Shown here piece by piece: positions 24,156 through 28,692 of a stretch of 28,692 bases of DNA; the stretch's first letter is position 1, and the number at the start of each line of letters is the position of its first letter. This stretch comes from CAZPDM01 sp964585305 (GTDB lineage Bacteria; Planctomycetota; Uabimicrobiia; Uabimicrobiales; JABWCH01), in NCBI GenBank assembly GCA_964585305.1, contig CAZPDM010000059.1:1-28692 (forward strand). The letters run 5' to 3'. The translations under genes were made by a program, and so were the position numbers. Under the pieces are notes generated by a model, which saw nothing but the letters and a program-made list of their open reading frames with translations, was not told the origin of the DNA and did not search any database.

Positions 24156-24392
24156 ATGAAAAGATCTATTCCAACTGAGCCTGCAATAGGCGAAAAAACA
24201 AAGCGGATGCTAACACAATTTATTGGCGAATTACGGCAAAATAATCAAGAAAAATTTCATCCGCCAGAATTTGGTGAGCTTAGAGAATTTGGAGATTCAG
24301 GTAGTGCTGTTACTGAAAAACGTATTAAAGAGCTTTGGGAAAATTTAAAAAAGCAAATGTCTCAAAATTCTCCCCCAGATTCTAAAACTTAA
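24156..24392 (+). CDS. Small hydrophilic protein, partner of the gene at 23739
   Basis: A 78-residue protein. TAGGAG lies 10 bases before the ATG and the reading frame is tightly packed behind the preceding gene. The N-terminal 27 residues hold the shared motif EPAIGEKTKRMLTQFIGELR. The middle (FGELREFGDSGSAVTEKR) and C-terminal helix (IKELWENLKKQMSQN) are highly charged. There are no cysteines, no signal and no membrane segment. Because it is much shorter than the neighbour but has the same motif at nearly the same relative place, the pair probably arose by duplication or both bind a common partner. No known family is recognised. Confidence 0.72.
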   Translation: MKRSIPTEPAIGEKTKRMLTQFIGELRQNNQEKFHPPEFGELREFGDSGSAVTEKRIKELWENLKKQMSQNSPPDSKT

Positions 24393-24451
24393 TGCTAATT
24401 TAATAGTTGTTAATATTATTATTTAATTAAGATTTTAGGCTATTGTTTGTT

Positions 24452-25231
24452 ATGAAATCCAAATTTTATCAGAAAAATATTGTAATTACTGGCGGGTCTT
24501 CTGGTATTGGATTGGCTATTGCCATCGAATTTGCCAAACTAGAAGCTCGCTTATTTTTATTAGCAAGAAATTTAAATCGATTACAAGAAGCCAAGCATGT
24601 ATTACATCAACAATTTGGAGATAAACTTTTTGTACAAGTTTTTTCTATTGATGTTGCGGATAAAAATCAAGTAAAAAGAACTATTGATATAGTTAATCAA
24701 GAATATGGTGGAATTCATACTATTATTGCAAATGCCGGGATTGTGCATGTAGAAAAATTTGCTACTTTACCTATAGAAAAAATGCGTCAAATAATGGACG
24801 TAAACTATTGGGGAGCAGTTTATTCTATTCAAGCAGCTTGGCCTTATTTATGCCAGGCGCAAGACGGACATATTGGAGTTGTAAGCAGTGTTGCGGGATA
24901 TGTTGGAATTATTGGATATTCTGCATATTCTCCTACAAAATTTGCTATGGCCGGGCTTGCGCAATCTTTACAAGTAGAAGCAAAGCAAAATGGTATTCAC
25001 ATTACAATTATTTATCCACCAGATACAGATACTCCACAACTTGCTGAAGAAAATAAAAATATGCTACCAGAATTAGCAAAACTCAAACGCCATGCTTCAA
25101 TTTTACAACCAGAAGTAGTTGCTCGAAAATTTGTTCAAGGAATGTGCAAAAATAAATTTGAAGTATTTTGCAATTGGCAAAGTAAATGGATAAAAAGAAT
25201 ACTAGCATTTTGGCCATCATTAGCCAATTAA
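24452..25231 (+). CDS. Short-chain dehydrogenase, 3-ketodihydrosphingosine reductase-like
   Basis: A 259-residue classical-fold SDR using NAD(P)H. The dinucleotide site is TGGSSGIG (residues 13-20), the NAG motif is at 94-96, and catalytic Ser146, Tyr159 and Lys163 lie in VVSSVAGY and YSAYSPTKF. The sequence IIYPPDTDTPQL after the active site matches the conserved YPPDTDTPG of 3-ketodihydrosphingosine reductases (KDSR, yeast Tsc10), which reduce 3-ketosphinganine in sphingolipid synthesis. Arg39 after the second strand favours NADPH. The C-terminal 40 residues (KWIKRILAFWP) are amphipathic and may touch the membrane. The ATG at 24452 is preferred over a TTG 9 bases upstream; the ribosome binding site is poor. 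No serine palmitoyltransferase gene is in the window, so the pathway is inferred. Confidence 0.85.
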   Translation: MKSKFYQKNIVITGGSSGIGLAIAIEFAKLEARLFLLARNLNRLQEAKHVLHQQFGDKLFVQVFSIDVADKNQVKRTIDIVNQEYGGIHTIIANAGIVHVEKFATLPIEKMRQIMDVNYWGAVYSIQAAWPYLCQAQDGHIGVVSSVAGYVGIIGYSAYSPTKFAMAGLAQSLQVEAKQNGIHITIIYPPDTDTPQLAEENKNMLPELAKLKRHASILQPEVVARKFVQGMCKNKFEVFCNWQSKWIKRILAFWPSLAN

Positions 25232-25256
25232 AATTTAAGAAAAAATAATTTATAGA

Positions 25257-25287
25257 CAAAAAAAAATAAGGGATTGAATTCCCTTAT
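25257..25287 (-). terminator. Terminator downstream of tRNA-Leu
   Basis: ATAAGGGA (25266-25273) pairs with TCCCTTAT (25280-25287), and on the minus strand is followed by a run of T from the A-tract at 25259-25266. Confidence 0.85.
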
Positions 25288-25314
25288 AGGAAAGAAATTT
25301 TTTATATAGCATAA

Positions 25315-25396
25315 TGCGAAGGGCGGGAATTGAACCCGCAATCCTTACGGAACCAGATCCTAAGTCTGGCGCGTCTGCCATTTCCGCCACCTTCGC
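25315..25396 (-). tRNA. tRNA-Leu (anticodon UAG)
   Basis: An 82-base cloverleaf on the minus strand. The acceptor GCGAAGG pairs with CCTTCGC. The anticodon arm is CCAGA-CTTAGGA-TCTGG, giving UAG; a variable arm characteristic of Leu (TTCCGTAAGGA) is present and the T arm is GCGGGTTCAATTCCCGC. CCA is not encoded. It is the second of two tRNAs transcribed from the promoter at 25501-25528. Confidence 0.96.
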
Positions 25397-25409
25397 AATA
25401 AATAGATAA

Positions 25410-25481
25410 TGCGCCCTAAAGGACTTGAACCTTCAGCCTACAGATTAAGAGTCTGCCGCTCTACCATTGAGCTAAGGGCGC
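25410..25481 (-). tRNA. tRNA-Lys (anticodon CUU)
   Basis: A 72-base cloverleaf. The acceptor GCGCCCT pairs with AGGGCGC, the D arm is AGCTCAATGGTAGAGC, and the anticodon loop CTCTTAA gives CUU, reading AAG. The T arm is AAGGTTCAAGTCCTT. CCA is not encoded. Thirteen bases separate it from tRNA-Leu downstream. Confidence 0.94.
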
Positions 25482-25500
25482 ATTTAAAATTACAAAATTT

Positions 25501-25528
25501 ATTATATCAATTTTTATGATAATGTCAA
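25501..25528 (-). promoter_or_regulatory. Consensus promoter of the tRNA-Lys/Leu unit
   Basis: On the minus strand: TTGACA (25523-25528), a 16-base spacer, TATAAT (25501-25506). Both hexamers match consensus; the start would be about 13 bases before tRNA-Lys. Confidence 0.88.
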
Positions 25529-25547
25529 GCAAATTTTGGAAAAAAAA

Positions 25548-25575
25548 TTGACAAAAATAATATTTTCCTTATACA
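25548..25575 (+). promoter_or_regulatory. Upstream promoter of the bTHX gene
   Basis: TTGACA (25548-25553), a 16-base spacer, TATACA (25570-25575). It lies back-to-back with the tRNA promoter. Confidence 0.6.
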
Positions 25576-25588
25576 GACAATTTTTTGC

Positions 25589-25617
25589 TTGACGAAATAT
25601 ATTTTTTTTGTTAAAAT
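25589..25617 (+). promoter_or_regulatory. Downstream tandem promoter of the bTHX gene
   Basis: TTGACG (25589-25594), a 17-base spacer, TAAAAT (25612-25617). The leader from here to the ATG is about 128 bases, and includes GATGGT (25708-25713) pairing with ACCATC (25727-25732) just before the ribosome binding site. Confidence 0.55.
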
Positions 25618-25752
25618 AAAAGAACTAAATTCCAAAGCAAAACAGCTTGCCCTGGAAGTTTTTGAAATAATTTATAACTTTAATCTTCTCTAATATTTAG
25701 CAATTTTGATGGTCTAATTTTGATCCACCATCTTAAGAAAGGTAGTTTCATA

Positions 25753-25899
25753 ATGGGTAGAGGAGACCGACGTACAAAACGCGGAAAAATTTTTGCAGGT
25801 ACTTATGGAGTTGCACGTCCTCGTTTGAAAAAACTCTTGAAAGAGAAAAAAGACGCTGCGATCGCTGCTGCTAAAGCAAATACACCAGAAGCAAAATAA
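25753..25899 (+). CDS. Small ribosomal subunit protein bTHX
   Basis: A 48-residue basic protein, too short for usual gene-length cutoffs. The N-terminal 28 residues are diagnostic of the THX family: MGRGDRRTKRGKIFAGTYGV followed by ARPRLKK. Thx was first seen in Thermus 30S subunits as a 26-residue peptide lying among 16S rRNA helices at the top of the head, and it stabilises their packing. The C-terminal 20 residues (Lys/Ala rich) extend past the Thermus form, as in many other bacteria. AAAGG lies about 10 bases before the ATG. It is a single-gene unit with tandem promoters, a structured leader and a terminator at 26021-26068, all expected of a highly expressed ribosomal gene. Confidence 0.93.
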   Translation: MGRGDRRTKRGKIFAGTYGVARPRLKKLLKEKKDAAIAAAKANTPEAK

Positions 25900-25953
25900 A
25901 GCGATTTCAAATCACCATATTTTAATGGAAAAATTTGTGTTGGTATATACCAG

Positions 25954-26003
25954 TTTAAATGCAAGTTTTTCCTAAATTTTTGATGGAAAAATTTGCATTT
26001 AAA
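25954..26003. repeat. 19-bp inverted repeat downstream of bTHX
   Basis: TTTAAATGCAAGTTTTTCC (25954-25972) pairs with 25985-26003 with one G:T, around a 12-base loop. Upstream is a perfect palindrome TGGTATATACCA (25941-25952), and ATGGAAAAATTTG is repeated directly at 25925-25937 and 25983-25995. It may be a first terminator or a 3' processing structure. Confidence 0.7.
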
Positions 26004-26020
26004 TAACAAATTTTTTCTGA

Positions 26021-26068
26021 AAAAAAAACAGCACATGGGTTTTTATTTGCCCACGTGCTGTTTTTTTT
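26021..26068 (+). terminator. Terminator after bTHX
   Basis: The left arm A8-CAGCAC-A-TGGG and the right arm CCCA-C-GTGCTG-T8 form a long stem with one mismatch. Only 36 bases then remain before the next start codon. Confidence 0.88.
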
Positions 26069-26104
26069 AGAATTTTTAGTTAAAAAAAGTTGAAGGAGAA
26101 AAAA

Positions 26105-27211
26105 ATGAGCAAAAATTATATTAAGTTGATTATATTTCTTCTACTTTTTCTAATTCATGGTTTAATTTCTACCATTCAAGCGGAGCAAAAAATGGTTTTA
26201 GTGCTAACGGATCCTAATACAGTTATATTGGGAAATTTAGAATATCTAATAGAATCTAAGAAAATTTCTTTACCTAATTTAGAGGTTTTAGCAATTTTTC
26301 ATCAACAAGAAGCAGAGCGGTTTCAAGAATCCAAAAAATGGGCAAGCGAGCATAAAATTAGTTGGATAAAGTGGCAAGAAATAAGCGGAGAGGTAGGAAT
26401 TAGCGAAATATATAAAAAAAATATTTGGACAGAACAATTTATAGAGATTTTTGAAAAATCTGATGGTATGCTTATACCTGGAGGTCCGGATCTTCCTCCG
26501 GTATTGTATGGAGAAAAAACAAACCTTTTGACGATTATTGAACGACCATTCAGACATCTCGTAGAAGTTTCTTTTCTTTTCCATTTACTTGGAAGCTCTC
26601 ATAATCCAGATTTTACTCCACTATTGCAGAAACGTCCTGCATATACAATTTTTGGAATTTGCTTAGGGGCGCAAACGATCAACGTTGCAACAGGAGGAAC
26701 GCTTTATCAAGATATTCCTACTCAAGTTTATAATATTGCCCATGTCGAAGACATATTAACCCAATTGCCAACTGCTCTTCATCATCGCAATTATCGCTAT
26801 TGCATAACAATTCATGAATTGGTAGATTATGGAAATCTTCATCCCATTTTAATAAATTCTAAAAATAATATAGGGAAATATTTCAGTATTTATAATACTC
26901 CACTAGTTTATAGTACTCACCATCAAGCTATTCATAAACTTGGCAAAAATATAGAAATTTGGGCTATGGCAACTGATAATAAAATCGTAGAAGGAATTTC
27001 TCATCGCAATTTTCCTAATGTTTTTGGCGTGCAATTTCATCCTGAAAAGATCAATCTCTGGGAATCATATTCAGCAAAATATATCGAATTAGGACAGCCT
27101 AAAAATACAGCGGAGTTATTTCATCAAAGTAGTGTTTCGGTTGATTTTCATCAAAAACTTTGGGATATGTTTTCTCAATGTATGAAAGATTCATTTTTAA
27201 ATCGAAAGTAG
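26105..27211 (+). CDS. Exported class I glutamine amidotransferase-like hydrolase (peptidase C26)
   Basis: A 368-residue protein. It resembles gamma-glutamyl-GABA hydrolase (PuuD) and other peptidase C26 members: GMLIPGGPDLPPVLYGE near residue 123, the nucleophile elbow FGICLGAQTINVATGG with Cys186, and GVQFHPEKINLW with His312 and Glu314. All three catalytic residues are present. Unlike PuuD it starts with a signal peptide (LIIFLLLFLIHGLISTIQA, cleavage near residue 26) and has a longer first half, plus about 40 residues between the GGPD motif and the nucleophile. It should thus act outside the cytoplasm on gamma-glutamyl bonds, for example peptides or polyglutamate; the substrate is inference. 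GAAGGAG before the ATG at 26105 fixes the start. It is the first of three exported-protein genes. Confidence 0.87.
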   Translation: MSKNYIKLIIFLLLFLIHGLISTIQAEQKMVLVLTDPNTVILGNLEYLIESKKISLPNLEVLAIFHQQEAERFQESKKWASEHKISWIKWQEISGEVGISEIYKKNIWTEQFIEIFEKSDGMLIPGGPDLPPVLYGEKTNLLTIIERPFRHLVEVSFLFHLLGSSHNPDFTPLLQKRPAYTIFGICLGAQTINVATGGTLYQDIPTQVYNIAHVEDILTQLPTALHHRNYRYCITIHELVDYGNLHPILINSKNNIGKYFSIYNTPLVYSTHHQAIHKLGKNIEIWAMATDNKIVEGISHRNFPNVFGVQFHPEKINLWESYSAKYIELGQPKNTAELFHQSSVSVDFHQKLWDMFSQCMKDSFLNRK

Positions 27212-27229
27212 TTAAGAAAGAGAGAAATT

Positions 27230-27478
27230 ATGAAGCGAAATATTTTTATTTGTATGCTAATAGTAGTTGCAAGTTTACTCTATGCCCAAGAAATCCCTTC
27301 AGAATCACAGAGGGATAGCATTTCTTTTGTAGATAAACATGGAAATGATAAAGGCCATGAAATTGTTGTGAGTATGGTTTTTGAGATTCCAAATTTTAAT
27401 ACTCAAACATCTTCTTTTTTGTTGGCTTCTTGCAATTTAGGATTTGGAAACTATCAAACACTTCTTAAAGAAGACTAA
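27230..27478 (+). CDS. Small exported protein of unknown function
   Basis: An 82-residue protein with a signal peptide (MKRNIFICMLIVVASLLYAQ, cleavage likely before Gln20). The mature part is about 62 residues with a possible beta hairpin (HEIVVSMVFEIPNFN) and one Cys. No family is recognised. GAAAGAGAG precedes the ATG. It lies 18 bases after the C26 gene and 8 bases before the lipoprotein gene, so the three look like one transcript and probably one envelope function. Confidence 0.68.
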   Translation: MKRNIFICMLIVVASLLYAQEIPSESQRDSISFVDKHGNDKGHEIVVSMVFEIPNFNTQTSSFLLASCNLGFGNYQTLLKED

Positions 27479-27486
27479 GGAAATTT

Positions 27487-28578
27487 ATGCTGACAAAAAA
27501 AATTTTATTTTATTGGAATCACATCTTTCAACATTTCATATTCCGACAATTTTTTATTTTTCTATGCTGCCTAAGTCTTTTTTCTTGTGCATTATTTGGA
27601 AGAATTTTCCCTCCTGATTTAGAACAAGAAAAACAAGATAGATTTCTTGCGGCTACTGGACATGATATGCTGAAAATATTATTTCAAGAAGATCGACTAG
27701 GATATGTTTTTGAAAATGATATTTTTGTCAAAAAAGTATGGGGCGGAAAAGTTGTTGAACAAGCTGTGAACCAGGAAATTAGAATTGTCTATGAACGAAA
27801 AGATTTTGACAAACTAAAGCTATTTATTGGAGACGACCTTAGCATTGGCCCATCACTTGAAAATATTCATTATATGATTCTGCGTTTAGAAAACGTTAAA
27901 CGTTATGAATTGGTTGACTTTCAACCATTGGTTGCTTATATGGGAACTCATAATGTTGAGCTTCTCAAAAAGCCTTTTGTTGCATCCATGATTAAGGCTG
28001 CAAAATATAGTGTAGAAGCATATCAAAAAATGAGTTCAGAAATAGAAGGCGCGTATATTCCTCATCCTATGGTAATGATAAAAGCGAAAACAGGAACAGA
28101 ATCTAAAAATAGCGATGAACAATATGGATATAATGCTTTTGTCGGATACAAATTGTTTGATGGCAGCCAATGGATATTAGACTTTGAAAAGACCCCAAAA
28201 GTTCAAGTTTATATTAACTCTCCTCAAGATAATGAAGTTATAAAAAATGTACGTGTTCGAATAAAAGGCAGTTTAATCGACTATCACCAACTTCCGGAGC
28301 ATTATAAAAATCAGCTACGTCTTTATGTTATGGTACGTAATGAATATCAAGACGATTGGATTCTACAAACGAAAGCACGCTTAGATCCTAATAATGGAAA
28401 ATTTGAGGCAATTGCTTTGTTAGGAGATTTGGAGCGCGGCAATGGGCATAGATACAGTGTTGTAGCATTCGTCAGTTACTTTGATATCAATCGTGAAAGC
28501 AATTCTACATTCCCATTTTTACCCTTCAATAAAGGCCAATATTTAGTCAATGTGCAGCGCAATGATGAAGATTTTTAA
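27487..28578 (+). CDS. Putative lipoprotein of unknown function
   Basis: A 363-residue protein. The N-terminus has a basic stretch, a hydrophobic core (FFIFLCCLSLFSC) and a lipobox-like LFSC ending at Cys34, longer than usual for signal peptides. Residues about 45-215 are mixed and contain VFENDIFVKKVWGGK and PHPMVMIKAKTG. Residues about 230-363 look like an Ig-like beta domain (VQVYINSPQDNEVIKNVRVR, then LYVMVRNEY and YSVVAFVSYFD), as found in surface proteins. No catalytic motif is seen. AAGGAAAT lies just before the start, and a terminator at 28581 closes the unit. Function unknown; outer-envelope location inferred. Confidence 0.75.
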   Translation: MLTKKILFYWNHIFQHFIFRQFFIFLCCLSLFSCALFGRIFPPDLEQEKQDRFLAATGHDMLKILFQEDRLGYVFENDIFVKKVWGGKVVEQAVNQEIRIVYERKDFDKLKLFIGDDLSIGPSLENIHYMILRLENVKRYELVDFQPLVAYMGTHNVELLKKPFVASMIKAAKYSVEAYQKMSSEIEGAYIPHPMVMIKAKTGTESKNSDEQYGYNAFVGYKLFDGSQWILDFEKTPKVQVYINSPQDNEVIKNVRVRIKGSLIDYHQLPEHYKNQLRLYVMVRNEYQDDWILQTKARLDPNNGKFEAIALLGDLERGNGHRYSVVAFVSYFDINRESNSTFPFLPFNKGQYLVNVQRNDEDF

Positions 28579-28580
28579 CA

Positions 28581-28609
28581 AAAAATCCGCATAAAATGCG
28601 GATTTTTTT
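28581..28609 (+). terminator. Terminator after the lipoprotein gene
   Basis: AAAAATCCGCAT, loop AAA, ATGCGGATTTTT followed by further T. The last 80 bases of the window hold no further feature that I can see. Confidence 0.92.
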
Positions 28610-28692
28610 ATGATTTTAAATTTTTAGCAAAAAAAATAAAGTAATACCAAAAAGGAATTTGACTATTTTAACATTTTGTGGCAAACTAATAA

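Noticed and set aside
25803..26036. 77-codon minus-strand frame opposite bTHX
   Set aside because: It overlaps the clear bTHX gene, repeats and the terminator.
1..28692. CRISPR array, prophage cassette, plasmid or replication origin
   Set aside because: No regularly spaced repeats, structural phage genes, replication genes or DnaA-box clusters were found.

Overview
The window is an AT-rich bacterial chromosome segment, by eye roughly two-thirds A+T. It is densely coded on both strands, with long AT-rich hairpin terminators and strong AAGGAG-type ribosome binding sites. Signal peptides, lipoproteins, PEGA and PQQ repeats, a Hanks-type kinase with a very large extracytoplasmic coiled coil, a bTHX ribosomal protein and a sphingolipid-type reductase suggest a diderm of the planctomycete/PVC or Bacteroidetes-like kind. 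No rRNA or strong marker is present, so that placement is only a guess.

Layout. 1-4020: a truncated GT4 glycosyltransferase and an NCS2-like permease on the minus strand, then a plus-strand pair (O6-alkylguanine-DNA methyltransferase and a YdjM/DUF457 membrane protein) ending at a perfect palindromic terminator. 4034-6625: a large U32 peptidase-like protein. 6816-9648: a Cys-rich unknown, PerR, and a monofunctional catalase behind a consensus sigma-70 promoter embedded between PerR/Fur-type boxes, an oxidative-stress module. 9712-11113: the accessory spot of the window. Fragments of a short inverted-repeat element lie directly upstream of a gene fusing a phage Rha-like/HTH region to a DUF559/Vsr-like nuclease domain. 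A complete 152-bp copy of a related element sits at 20657-20808.

11132-15808: a 1558-residue membrane kinase whose nucleotide-binding motifs are degenerate. 16019-19015: cdsA with a secreted TPR/PEGA protein 21 bp behind it. 19068-20627: a two-gene minus operon (secreted 148-aa protein, then a PQQ-repeat propeller). 20925-23488: a minus run of DUF790/Bax1-like nuclease, FdhD and a lipoprotein. 23739-25231: two small proteins sharing a novel motif, then a 3-ketosphinganine reductase-like SDR. 25257-25528: tRNA-Lys(CUU) and tRNA-Leu(UAG) with promoter and terminator. 25548-26068: the tiny bTHX gene with tandem promoters and structured flanks. 26105-28609: a three-gene exported set (class I amidotransferase-like hydrolase with a signal peptide, an 82-aa exported protein, a lipoprotein) closed by a terminator.

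Most promising for novelty: the Rha-nuclease fusion with its element fragments, the kinase with NLG in place of DFG, and the paired small proteins at 23739-24392. No CRISPR array, complete IS, prophage or replication origin was seen. There is no gene-free stretch over 300 bases apart from 9607-9938, which holds a terminator, a promoter and element fragments.
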